Shown here piece after piece: positions 37,193-51,458 of a stretch of DNA of 64,000 bases. Below the pieces are notes generated by a model that saw only the letters and a program-made list of their open reading frames with translations, made no database searches and was not told the origin of the DNA. Source of the DNA: Branchiostoma floridae (lineage: Eukaryota > Chordata > Leptocardii > Amphioxiformes > Branchiostomatidae); assembly GCF_000003815.2 (NCBI RefSeq), contig NC_049997.1, forward strand, positions 1,630,447 through 1,694,446. Reading direction: 5' to 3'. The position numbers and the translations under genes were made by a program. Numbering within the stretch: the stretch's first letter is position 1; every line of letters begins with the position of its first letter.

Positions 37193-40100
37193 GTATATAT
37201 ATATTTATATGATTATATTGATGATATGTGACGTTATGTGTAGACATAGATGTAGAAATTGTATGGAAACCGCAAAAACTAATGCAAATGTGCGAATAAA
37301 AAAAGGTCGGCAAAATGTTGCCTTCCTTTGGCATGCAATGTCCTTTTGAAATCTAAGCAGTCAAGAAGGTCGAACAATTGACTTGAACATTATACAGAAA
37401 AATTGATTTTTCATTTCATATTTTCAGATTTTATTCTTTGACCTTGGAATTGACCTTGGCATTCTGCGACATTATTATGCGCCAACATGCGTTTTTAGTT
37501 TGCAATTTACGGCAGTCATATCTATAATATTTTATTATATTATCTACTCATTTTAGTAGCTGCTTTGTATGATTTACAGTATCATCAGAAACTTGTTTGT
37601 TTGAAAACGGAAACGAAATTTGAGCCATAAAACTGAACCAACACGGTTAACTGACATGGAACCAGTCAGGATTGGTACCATGATACGAGCTTGGTTTCAA
37701 TACTTACATACGAGATAAGAATTAACGTTATACAAATAGTATCGCTGTACTTACGCAAGCACGACAACAGCGAAATCCAGCCAGTTCCACGGGTCCCTCA
37801 AGTATGTGAAGTGTTGGAGGGCATACCCCCTGGCTGAGAGCTTCACCAGCATTTCTATTGTGTAAATGCCGTTGAATATGAATCTGTAGACGGAAGATAC
37901 GGATTAGTGAATGAATTAGTGGATGAATAGATTAGAGAATGGCATTCTTCTTTGAATGGACGGATGAAGGAAACAACGTATGGTCTAAATTAGGCTCCTT
38001 AGAGTCTAGAAAAGTCCGTCTAGACCGTTCAGATCATACATCAAATCTGGTTAATCCAAAGTCATTAATGGCGGCAGACTATGAGACAGGAAGTCACGAT
38101 GTGATTGTCATGATTCTCAGGTTGTCAGGGAGAACAGGCAGACACGCAGGCTGGATACATGTATCAGATGTATTTGCTTGACGTGAGAAAAAGCACAACT
38201 CATTGATGTTAACTCCACAGACATGGTCTATATGACAGACCAGTATTACTGTCCTGCTTGGCTGGTCCCTGAAGGCACACAGTGCTTCTCACAAAGTGTC
38301 TACCAACACGATATGTCTGGCGCCATCGCAGCTGGACTCACGCGATTAGATCCTTAAATTATATATTCATAGCAGCGGCTCGAATTCCTGCAATCCTTGG
38401 TTCCAAATGTCCCAACGGATCTCGGGACAACAAAGTGGTCGGTATATTTCATCTATTAAAATTTGACATAGATATTACGAATATCACAAAAAAAGACAAT
38501 TTCAAAACTTGTCAAATGAGAGGCGCAGACAGGCTAATGAGAGCGAAGCTAACGCTGCGGTTCATAAAGTGGTTCTAGAAACTAAACCGGCCTTTGTCAT
38601 CATAAACACTGAGGAAAAGGCGAGACATCGTCGTAGTTATCATGTAGCCTATTCAAATAGTATAAAATATTCTTTCTGTAGATGGTGTTCGTCAATCGAA
38701 AGCTATCCAAAGAAGATGATACAGTAATCTTCTACATTTACACAAACGTACATACAAGTGGATACACACGGAGTAACAAATAGGTATGTACATGTTATGT
38801 GAATAGCATCATGTTTCACATATTGTTTACAATACTGGTTCTCAAGAATAAACAGTATTTGACATATGCCAATTTGTACACAGAATGTAATCAAATTTAT
38901 CTATCAAATGGAATGTATTAATTTTTTGTGAAGAAGCACCAAGGAAGGAACAGCTTTGTGTGTTTATATTCATCTCTTTGTAAAGTGACGTTCATCTTCA
39001 ATGTCGTTTGGACAGAACGGACAGAACCTCTGGTCGCTGGAATTTCAACATTCAGGTTATGGCTGCAGAAGTTTTTCTGTGTAATTGCTGTGCAAATTTC
39101 AAAATTGTGTATATCCGAAGGGTACTTTCCTTGCAGGCGAGTTCGTAATTGATTGGTTGACAGATCATTATTATACAGGATTAGTATGTATACCTCTCCA
39201 CCGTTAGAGTTCAGAATGTCATTCACACGATTCACAAAGTTAAAGTCACCAGAATGTAAATTTCACCAAGCAGATTGTTTACCAAATGATGCCAGTATTT
39301 GGTAAGTTGAATGATGATGACGATGATAAGTGTTTGGAAAGCTTCCATGAACGCTTCCATGAACGCACTGTAATGTAATTGTGTGAATATATATATATAT
39401 GTACACACATATATGCATACATATATATTTAATGATGAAATTACATCGTTGCTAGGTCGGTTCGATGGAAAAGAAGAAAAGTTTCCCATTTATAGAACAT
39501 GGAATTAAGTGCTTTGAGGGCCAAACGGAAGTTTTCTAATTGGTTTATTGCTTCTATAATCGATGTATGTAGGGAAACGTGAGTCCCGTTTATATGGCTA
39601 CCTTATGAATGATTTAACGGGCTATAGAGTCTAAGTATAGGGTCGGGAACAATTCATACTGTACCACTATATCACCTGCAACACAGTAGCGTTGTTAATG
39701 CAAGATTGTCTTGAATCATCATTATTGTAATGATAGAAAGATTTAAACAACACCTTATTTTTGGATTATTGAAATTGATACAGCGGAAACAACTAAAGCA
39801 ATCTCTCGTACACGGTGCTCTATATTGACTTCAGATGCAGAGTTCACGGTAGCCATATGACATTGTACGATCCACATACAATCGATTCTTTGTAAGTAGT
39901 TAACTAGTTAGGCAAAAGCTTGCCGGACCGGGCCTCTCAGACAACACAGTTAGGCGGACAGCCTTCTACACTAGCTGCAGCAGGCAGATTGAACAAGCTC
40001 ACAGGCGCCATCGCAGTTCCTAAACTGCTCCAGTTCCAATCGCAATTCACTCAGTAAAAACCCTGTCAAATTGCTCTATCGAAATGACAAAATTCATGAT

Positions 40101-43100
40101 ATCTAAGACATGGTAGGTTCGGCACTGGCAATGTTGTATTGTTTTGTATTCCAACAAGCCTCAACATCAAAACGAGTTGAACATTATGAACATTAATTCT
40201 CTATCAGGCATAGGGGCCTGATGGTGCCACGGTGTATTAAATACGTCATCATGTTCCCACAGATGTTGGAATCCTGCATCATATGTCGGCACGATGTAAC
40301 TATAGGTCTGTCATGGTCGGTCTTTTCCAATTCACGGCATCAGTCGTCCTTCATACAGTTAACGTACCGCACACTTCAAGTGAAAATCATGTAAATTCTA
40401 ACTGTTTCCTCTGAATGATGTCTATGGGTTGTTTTCGTTTTTTTTTTAGGAACCCCCGGGCTAGACGACGAAGAGGAAGACAAGTCATCTTTTATGAAAA
40501 GCAAAACACATGTTCATCTCAGAAGTAAACGTCTTTCCCTGTGCTTTCTCCGAGAAAGGCAAGACGCAGCATACGTGTATTATCAGAGGTGTATTATTTA
40601 TATCATCATTCCGCAGGGTCGGGGTGCTTTCAGATAGACTGCCTTGTTGCGCGTTCACAGACTGTCGTACAAAAATTCCTCCACACTAGGGCCTCACGAT
40701 CTCGCCCTGGCGACGTAGGCCCCATTTCGATTTCTTGTGATTTTTGCAATCATCCTCTCTCCTATTTCATATAACGTCAATCTATCGTTCTGCAATCTGC
40801 GTTCTATGTTTGGCGCTATTCCACCGGGTAAAATATGCCAGATTATTTTCAGAAAGTGTCCAGTATGATACTGAATATATTTCTGCCCTATTGCTACTGA
40901 TACAGTAAGTAGAGCAAGGTAACGGTTCCCGATCTCTGCTAGCTTTAAAAAGCCTACAGAGATTCCTGAAAACCCAACCAGCAAAATCTAATGAGGTTGT
41001 CTTAATGTTTTTAACCCTGTTATATACTACTTCAAGATGTCGTCTTAACTCCCAATATGGCCGCCAGTCTATTATGCATTCAAAGCGCGTAGCGATAAAT
41101 GGTGGGTCCTTTTCTTTGTCGTAGCAGACGATTAAGGAACTACATAAAAGATTTACTGAATTTTGCAAACAAAATATGATACAAATATCTTATCTTACAC
41201 CATATTACCATACTACCCAAATCTGACGGAATCTAAGTTGATTTAGATACAATTTCTATGTGCCTTGACGTTTTTTGAATTGTATTTACATAGTATTCTG
41301 AAATCAATATTTACTTCCCACATCATCAACTTTCTGTTCCACCCTCAGGTGCTCGAAGGTGTTCTTACACCGTTTTGGTGACAAATATGGCGGTAGGTCG
41401 ATTTGGTATTCTGCAGCGGTTTCGCAACTTACAATTGCGCAATCAGGACCCTTGTCACGTTCCACGAATCGATTGGAGTGGCGCATATAGGCCATATTCT
41501 GCCGTTGTTTTTCATGTTTACGCCTGAGCCGCTGCAGCGCTCATTGATACTGTGACGCAGAAAGGGGCCCTCGCACACAACAGCGGGGGGCCGCGGACGT
41601 GCTGCGGCAAGGGAAGCACAGAGTCGGCCTGCCTGTACAGGGCAACACTTTCGTGGCAGTAGCAAATAGATCTTTCCAGATAGCATAATTTGAGGACGAT
41701 CTAACTATCTATGGTGTGTGCGCATAGATAAAAGAAACTAAAGGAATGAAAAAAAAGATTTTGATAGAAAAAATGAGTCCATCTTAATCACTGATGATGA
41801 ATATCAGATACCGTCTTAAGTCTAACCATACAAACTACATCGAATGATTCTTGTATTAACATTTCACAGATTTTCTATTTATTAGTGGATTGAAAGTACT
41901 AGTATCTCACATTACATTTTACACTTAGTATTGTCTGGTGCTGAAACATGAAATTTGATTTCTCTCTTTAACACGTCTTAAAATGAAAAATGCCTGTACA
42001 GACTAAATCAAAAGCTCTGAGGACCAACTAGCTGAAACCCTGTAGTGACGATTGTAAAAACCTGAGGAAATACGATGAGGAAATACGATTTTAAGTATCA
42101 CCTCTTTTGATCGAATTGCTACGACGAAATGCATTTTGATAGTTTGTTGTCGCTGTGCGCGCTCCTTTGAGAAAAAGCATTCCAAACAAGCATCAGACAA
42201 CAGCCTTGTTCAATAAGGACGTTGTGATTCTCGTCTTTAAATCCAGATTCAGTCAGTTCAGCCCCCTTTATCCACACCGGAGGAGATAGGTAAAAGGGGT
42301 ACAAGACTTACAAGACTACTACTAAACTTAACGTACTAAACTTAACGACTTACAAGTCCCAGTCCTGCGCCAGGTTAGGATTTAACATGACAAATACACA
42401 ATTATATGTGTACAAAAACTATAAATAAAACAATCCTAGATCCATTATGTCGACATGTACTCTCTATGTACGGCATGCTTCATTGCATAATGTGTAGAAA
42501 ATTCATATTAATCAATAATGACCACCGACGAAGAATCAGGAAAAATTTGGTTTTTCTTTTTATCGCGTTTGACGTGACATCTTCACATTTTAAATCTGTA
42601 TCTGTATCTAAATTTTATATAGCCGGTATAACCGCCCTTCGGCGTAACACACCAGCTTCGTAGGCACGCGGCGCGGCAGCAGCTGGTTATATTACATTGA
42701 ACGACCCGTCACTCCTAGCTTTTGCACATCTACGAGGGTGGTTCAAAAAGTAATGCAATGGGTCTTACAACAGGCTCATTTTTTAATCTAATGAGTTGAA
42801 ATTTGGCACAAAGGTAAAGGCATATATCATCTTGAGATTGAAATAGCTGAATTTTTTTTCAGGATTTTATAAGTGACTTAGTCGAGTTCATGATGACCAC
42901 ACCCTTGGTAGCCCGTTTTTAAATAGTTAATATTTGTGCCAAGTTTCGTATCTTTTAGTTAATGAAAAAGCAGTGTACACAACCCTTTAATCAACAAATC
43001 TATTATTCAAACTGCCCGTAATGTAGCAACTCACTTCATGCTAGCAGCTGTAAAAGAAGAACCGTTGAGAGTTCAGAAATGAAAATTGGCATGTAACCTA

Positions 43101-46100
43101 TAGAGACACTAACTATTATACAGGTGAAAAGTGAGCTTCCTGCAATAGTTATAAGTGGGTCAGATCTAGAGCAACTGATCTTCTGACAAGCTTCCAAGGG
43201 TGTGGTCAACTTGAAATCAACTAAGTTGCTCCTAAAAGTCTGAAAAACAAATTGAGATATTTCAATCTCAAGATGATATATGCCTTTACCTTTGTGCCAA
43301 ATTTCAACTCATTCGATTAAAAAATGAGCCTGTTGTAAGACCCATTGCATTACTTTTTGAACCATCCTCGTATCTGCAAGTGTTCTTAAAACTATCCAGA
43401 GAAGATGCCCCTACCAGGGTAGATGCCCCAACTGGGGCAACATTTCAAAATGTGCTCCAATACATGAATGCACATTTTCAAGATTTAGAAATGATTTTCT
43501 TGTCAAAATGAATTGAACCAAGCTCTGCACAGCCATACAATTTCATTCACGAAAAAGGGGGTGAGCAATTTTCCCACACATAGTAAAGCTAAGCCTGAAT
43601 TATTATCGTGCACCAACCATGCGTACATGAGAGTAGATTTTCTTTTCTTTTGGGGAGCTGAAAGAACACTTTTTCGCACGCTCAGAATTACACTATGTAA
43701 AAACTAACTACTGAAACAAATGAGGCCTAGATCCTTACACCGATGCGTCAAGGCAAAAATAGCACATTTCAGGGTTCAGTCCATGTCCTAAAATCTTATA
43801 TCATATATTGTATCATACAGCTATATTTCTCGATCGTTGTTTGGATTATTTCTAGCTGCACGTAGTTGTCTGATGTTGCATTCGTGTTTATACCGGATTG
43901 GTAATACATCTGTAGGCGTACTTCCCTTGTAACTAGCTGGGCAAATTGTCTTCATTGAGTGGAAAGAAACATGACCGAATTTGCGCTTGTTAGGTACTTT
44001 GCGCACATATTGTAAAGATTCTTGCCTTCAAACCTATAAATATTCCAGCTTGCGTTAGCAAATCTTATCACATGTTGGAATTCAGTGCAGCATCAATTTT
44101 TTGATTTACAAATAGAAATTAGACAATATTAAGACATGAGACCGCTACTGTGCGCACAAACGGAATAGTTTGATCGTAATCTAACCAAGCTACGGTGGTA
44201 ACATTATCACTAGTGTTGCAGGCAAAATTTCCGGCAGCAGATAAACCTTCTAGATGTTTCCGTGGCTTTCTGCCGCGTGTCCCAATTGGCCAGCCGTGTG
44301 CGCAGCAGTACAAGTGGTTGCGGGAAGGAGAGACGAAGGAGGAATACAAAAGAAACAGAGAGCGGATTTGAAAATCAGTCTGTCCCTGCCTCAAAGGACC
44401 ACCCAGTCGTTTCTTAAGATGAATATATGGATGAATGAATATCAGGTCCGAGGCGCTGAGGTTATATTTTGCCACCCATGTAGTTATCAGGTGCAGTTTG
44501 TCAATGCTAACGTTGGAAGCTGAGAGGCCGAGGAAAAATAGATGCCTCATATATACACTTTCTTCACAAAACCAACGGTTATGTTATTCCCGACATCACA
44601 TTGCGGAAATGTTTCTGTAGGAAAAGTACCTACTTTCACGTTACATGTTACAAGTAATAGCATTCTTTCCTTTTGCAATACTCAAACCTCAAAATACAAA
44701 GATCGATGATGGAAGTTGGAATGGAGACGTACTAAAATTCGAACATGTAAAAATTCAAAGAATGTTTGCTGTTTTCGGTTTTGGTTCATTAAAGAATGGG
44801 ATATTACAAATGCCTCCGTTTATTTGTTTCCTTAAAACGTAAGATCGCATATTTTACAGCGTGGAATCATTTTCTAAACGATGATGAGTTATACGATTTA
44901 CGATTATGCAATTATAGTCGATATAAAACTACGTAATCTAACTAAACAAAGCATCAAATTGAAAATACAACAAAATTTACGACTTACAAACATATGTAAA
45001 CGAATAGAAAAAGGATGAAAATTCAGTGGTAAAATATAATCTTTTACATCAAGTAAATAAGATATAAAGAGTCCTATTGATGCTGAATATAGGGCCTTTA
45101 CTCAGGGGCTGAGGAATGAAAGTACCTGGTTCTTGACATTACGTAGGAAACTACTTGTCAATCATGGATGATGTACAACAGACATCGTGTTAGCACCATG
45201 GACAGCTCTAGTGTCCAACATGGATGGTACACAACAGACATGATGTTAGCACCATGGATAGCTCTAGTGCCCAACATGGATGATGTACAACAGACATCGT
45301 GTTAGCACCATGGACAGCTCTATTGTCCAACATGGATGATGTACAACAGACATCGTGTTAGCACCATGGACAGCTCTAGTGTCCAACATGGATGATGTAC
45401 AACAGACATCGTGTTAGCACCATGGACAGCTCTAGTGTCCAACATGGATGGTACACAACAGACATGATGTTAGCACCATGGATAGCTCTAGTGCCCAACA
45501 TGGATGATGTACAACAGACATCGTGTTAGCACCATGGACAGCTTTAACCCTATTCAGACCGGGCTTTTTTGGTCATCCCTGGACCGGGGGGGGGGCTTTT
45601 GAGGCCCTCCACTTCTAAGTCCTCTAACTCTTGAATGACGTGTCGTAGGGCCACCAAAGTTTCAGGACATGATATCGACATAATATCTGACAAGTATATG
45701 ACGTTTGACGTTACGTTGACGTAAGATGACGTAATTATGACGTCATCAATTTGATTATATTGGCCGGACCCATGAAAAAAGGGTTTTCTCAGACAACTTC
45801 AAGTTATACTACAAAAATGTAACAACAAGTGCAGATTACAGAATAATAATGTTTATTACGACTTATATTGCCAATAGCAACATCGATGACGTCATAATGA
45901 CGTCATAAAATGACGTCATGCACATCTAAGATACGAGTTAGGCTCCGCCATATTATATCCACTACCTTGAATTTTTAAAACTACTTTTTTTGCAACAAAT
46001 AATCACAAAGGGCAATGGAAATAGACTAAATTCATTCATTTAGATGGTCTTTGATGAAAAAATACCAGGTAATTACAAATTTTAAGGGATAATTAGCTTG

Positions 46101-49100
46101 TTATTCTTGATCTGGCCATACTGTCCGCCATCTTGGATTTTGGGCTGATGACGTCATCAAATTAGCATAATTTATGCATATATAATGATGAAATATATGC
46201 TAAATAATATAACATTTTATCTATGTAACAAAATATCAGTAATATAGCAAATAAATGTGAAAAATACATTGTTAGAACCAAAAATAGTGATTTTTGGCAA
46301 AACTGCCTGTCAGCAAACGGTTGCCATGGCAACACGAAAAAATGGAAAATTTGTCAAACTTCGTAAAATTGTTGCCAACAATATTTTAGGAAAACTCACC
46401 AAATTTGGTGGCTTTAGCGTAAGGCGTTCTGGCGTTATAGGACATCGAAGTTGGCGCGGGCCTCAAAAGCCCCCCCCCCCCGGTCTGAATAGGGCTAGTG
46501 TCCAACATGGATGATGTACAACAAACATTATGTTAGCACCATGGATAGCTCTAGTGCCCAACATGGATGATGTACAACAGACATCGTGTTAGCACCATGG
46601 ACAGCTCTAGTGTCCAACCATGGATGATGTACAACAGACATGATGTTAGCACCATGGACAGCTCTAGTGTCCAACATGGATGATGTACAACAGACATCGT
46701 GTTAGCACCATGGACAGCTCTATTGTCCAACATGGATGATGTACAACAGACATCGTGTTAGCACCATGGACAGCTCTAGTGCCCAACATGGATGATGTAC
46801 AACAGACATCGTGTTAGCACCATGGACAGCTCTAGTGTCCAACCATGGATGATGTACAACAGACATCGTGTTAGCACCATGGACAGCTCTAGTGCCCAAC
46901 ATGGATGATGTACAACAGACATGATGTTAGCACCATGGACAGCTCTAGTGTCCAACATGTTTAATGTACAACAGACATCGTGTTAGCACCATGGACAGCT
47001 CTAGTGTCCAAACATGGATGGTACACAACAGACATTATGTTAGCACCATGGACAGCTCTAGTGTCGAACATGATTGATGCACAACAGGCATGGTGTTGGC
47101 ACCATGGACAGCTCGAACATGCATTATACGCAGTCGAGTGTGGGCAATGCAAATCTGCGATACAAATGTACTATACATTGATAGGAGTAGCCATACTGCG
47201 ACGATAACGGGGACCCAGAAACCACGAAAGGCAATAACAAATATCCGCGATGATGAAGATGCTACGGGATGATTATTAAAGATCCGGGTGAATATTTGGC
47301 CCCAAACAAGAAAAGAATAACATTGTGATGGCTGGAAATTGATGAACAACGAGTCACACACACACACACACTTCAGATAGTATCGCAAGACCACCACTAC
47401 ATTTCTGAACCCTAATTTTGTGCTTGACTCTTTAGTAAAGGTTTCAGTAGGATGGTTGGCAGAGATTAAAGCCAATGTTTTGGGCCAATCTTTAGAGATA
47501 AATGGATTTACTAAGGCTACAAATTGACTCATTAGTATCAAGAAACACACTGCAAAGACGATCTGCTTATGATACTATATGCTGCAACTGACTGTAATTT
47601 ATCTGTTTATGTATCTAGAATATTGTTGCTGTATAATGCAACTGGTGCCTTGTCCATCCTAGCCTTCTAATGTCACGTTGCCAACATGGTTCCATTTTGG
47701 GAATCAGAAAAATAGTATCATATTGAAATTGAGAACCATAACATTTGAGAACATTTGCTTCTGGAGTTCACTTTACATTTGTGCTCATTTTGGTACATAA
47801 GTTCTATCGAAAATTCACAGCTACATTGTTTGTTCTCCATTTTCTTTACCTAACACATAGTCATTTATTTCATTACATTTAATCATTGCTTGTAATTTCC
47901 ATAATGAGTGATGACGTCATATATGACTGAAAATAAAATAATGTTGACGTGACCCATGGCACGGATTCCAATGTTTCATTTACTGCAGCTGGAATATATA
48001 AATTTTATTTGACATACCGCTCTATGCATCTACATCATATCAAAGAGTTTTATCATCATTTGTCCTTACCGCTTACGTAACATAGTCAGAAACAAGAAAA
48101 GGTACTTACTCTGTGATCTTCGGCGGATCGTTCAGCGCCATGAAAACGCAGTTGACGAGGATGGTCAGCATGACTAAGGTGCTGAATAATGTGAGCTTTG
48201 GTTAAAGAAAAAGTCCGATTGTTGTAACAAGAGTTCATCAAAATACAGTATTGCGTGTTTGCCACAGTTTATTGTCTACACGCCCTTTAGTTGTTTTTCT
48301 TTCCTTCCTCTATTTTCGAGAATAGTCATGTAGTTTGAGTGATTCTTTCGTGAGAGCAAAAAACAACAGAGCACATGCACCCCAACACCCATTTGTGACG
48401 GAAGAGTGTCACAACCAACGTGTGTATTTGTTGTCCTCTCTGTCTATGACCTTTGCCTCCTCCCAATCTATTACACAGTCATTTCTTGCAATGTTTGGGA
48501 CCGCATCCTTACCGCTTCGTCACAAAGCGGCAAGGATGATTAACGTATCACGAACATTCCATGTCAAGTATTAACGTCACAATACAATAGGTTTTAGTTC
48601 GGATTGCACTGACTCTGTTTAGTTCATATCTCACCGATAGTGTTCGTTTCATTTTGTACTGATGAAGGCAACAAATGGTCGTCAAAACGTTTACAGAAGA
48701 ATTTAAAGAAGGTTGTGTAACGAATAAGATATTGTTGAGTATAAGACTTAGTATGGGCGCCAGTTATAATTCAATCACCTGTGACAAGTCGGCCTGATTG
48801 TTGAATGTACATTCTTACTGAAAATTAACAATTCATACGTTTTTATTACTTGAATGCGATTTTATTACTTGAATGTGATTTACCCCTTTTAGCACTTGGG
48901 ACAGGTGTTTCAGCGTGTTGTTTAGCAAAACCCTGGACGACCTGAAAGCATCTAACAATGGTGGCCAAAAGATAAATATTCTATCACAAAATCATAATTA
49001 ACTGGTAACGAGAAACCACCAAATGACTATTCACTGTGCTTTCCGAAATGGTGGTCCGCTGCTAACGTTAGACAGTAACATGTCGCATATACGAAGAGTG

Positions 49101-51329
49101 GCCGTTCTACATCATTTAAGCCTGTCATCTAACTTTAATGTGGACTTGTTCAGAAGATTTCATTTCCTATTAGGTTCATTAATGTAGGCTTTTGACTGTT
49201 GGTTTAGCCCTCTGACTGCGCGCCAGTAGACCTGTACACGTGCAGATTTGCTGTCAGGTCACGAATGGTGCCTGTCTATCTGCTCGTCAGGTCAACATGC
49301 GGCGCCAGTGTTCTTCTAGCTTCCATGAATTCTTACCAGGCCCTAGTCCACAATTTCCTTGCATTATTACCTGTGCCGAATAACTTGTATATACTGCACG
49401 TCAAACATGGTGGAAAACAAAACACATTTCATATCAAACTGTTAAAGAGCCTTTTAAAGAAGCCACTAGATTTCTTCCAAATCTCCTCATGTTTACAAAC
49501 GAAAAGAAAACTACCCTCCTCCTACAATCACAGAACCGACACATTCTAGAAAAGGCGGGATTCCTCGTCTTCCACTTTCCCAGGAAAAGAAGTCGAACCC
49601 AGCAAGTTACAGTTTAGAGTTAGCTTTTATACTACAGTAGACATATTTTATACTCTTATACGCTATTTGTGTTTCCTTTCATGTTACCTAAAATTAGCCC
49701 TCGGACAAGAATTTGCAATAAACATTCACAATATTTGCAGTAAAAATGTACAATTTTCTTGCACTAGGAGTATTTGAATTGGGCAGTCCCCCGGTCCGGC
49801 TCACTTCAAAAATCCATCCAAAGTCTCCAGGGTGCCACTTATATCTATTATATGCTGTAGCACAAACTGCATAAATTATTAAGAGTGTAGCGTGCGTGGA
49901 GAGAATTCCCACGTTACACATACAATTTCCCGCCCCAAACAGAGTCTGAAACAGTGCATAGTCCAAAAGTCATATCAAATCTCCATAAAATCAATCTCTG
50001 CTTCTAGCAGCTTGAGCCAAACAAGGAGACCTTATCTCGATATGCACACGCTGGTATTCCTGGATCGAAATTTTATCCGGTAGAAAAAGTCGATAGAAAA
50101 GGTAAGCTATTCCACATCTGAGAGCGGCGAGGCCAACATAGGGGAATGTCTTGAACAAAAAAACATCACCTAAAATTAGAGTGTATTTTGAAGAAAAAAA
50201 TGAAAGAGCACTGTCACAACATTATATTGTTTGCTTTCTATCATTTCTATCAACACACACCATACAGCATACCACAACACAACACAACAGGACAGGACAC
50301 ATCAAGGCTCTATTCACATCAGCATAATACACCGCAACACAATTGCGCATAATTGACACGAAAACCGACCGAGAATGACGACCGGTTCTCATGAAACGTT
50401 GAAGCTCCGTAACCTTAGCACCATCAGCATGCGGTTAATGCCATCTACGTGCAGCTATGTGCAAATATTGAAAGAAAACTGTTCTAAGCCACAGAGATTT
50501 CCCACAACTTCCCTTTCTGAATTATCAAACTACTCAGATAGAATCTATGCATGTACATTTGTTGTAATTTTAATAAATTGTGCCCAATATGCGTCCGGGC
50601 AATGAAGCATACAATACATTCTCGCTTTTCCAGAGACAAGAGGCGAATCACCAGTCAGTTGTGATAAATTTCTTTCGTTTGTTGCCATGGCAACAATATT
50701 TCTTTTGTAGACCTGATCGCACCCAATCGCAGGGATGTGTTAAGGACGGTGCACATTCCACTATGGCACAAGTCACTGCTTTTCTGCCATCTTTTCTCAT
50801 TAATTACTGACTGCTTTGACTGATTACGTCGCTTAACTTTCACAACATGCAACATTTTATGATCCTTGTTGGTTTAAAATTGCTGTCACTGTCTCCAGCA
50901 TACATGGCTGTTGTACCAAACTTTCGGTATGGTTTCTACATAGGTTGTATGAAGAATAATCACGGCAAAGTTTGACAAATTCTGGATGGCATAATCTAGT
51001 CGGACATTTCGATATAACTTTGATCTCTGATGCACCTCAACGTCAAATGAAAACTAGAGTTCCACGACACCTTCGCCGAATGGTTTCAACCTTTATGCCT
51101 ACTATATTATTTATATCAATTATGTGAGCAAGGTATTTACATACATTATTTGATCACCTCCTCCACCCAAGTTGACGGTCTTTTTTAAGAAAGGCTGTAG
51201 ATATCAAAACCGGAAGTTGCGCTGCAGTACCGTATCAAACCGCCAGGGGGCTCACAATCTAACCATTTTCAAGTTGCATAGAGGACTACAGTTCTCGAGT
51301 TTTGCTAGCTGGTCATCGAAACACACACA

Positions 51330-51368
<39 letters not shown>

Positions 51369-51425
51369 ACACACACACTCACTCACACACACACACACCC
51401 TCACACACACACACACACACACACT

Positions 51426-51458
<33 letters not shown>

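Larger units (their letters stand above)
31964..37754 (-). other. Intron 4 (5.8 kb), repeat-rich
   Basis: Contains copies of an ATGCAAAT-rich dispersed repeat in opposite orientations (about 32940-33185 and 36285-36700), a partial MITE (about 33409-33660), a hAT-like element (34529-35057) and an (AC)n(AT)n tract (about 37160-37205). Nothing coding seen. Confidence 0.65.
37884..48109 (-). other. Intron 3 (10.2 kb)
   Basis: Largest intron. Contains a TA-rich tract (about 39387-39430), a GC-rich island (about 41520-41660), a mariner-like element (42731-43372), a 56-bp minisatellite with a nested transposon (45170-47115) and an AC run (about 47353-47371). 37900-42700 and 43400-45100 otherwise show no clear repeats or exons. 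Confidence 0.6.

Noticed and set aside
44119-44550. 143-codon minus-strand reading frame in intron 3 and an overlapping plus-strand one
   Set aside because: No domain, no splice context, no start context, and both strands open in a GC-richer patch. Chance is the simplest reading.
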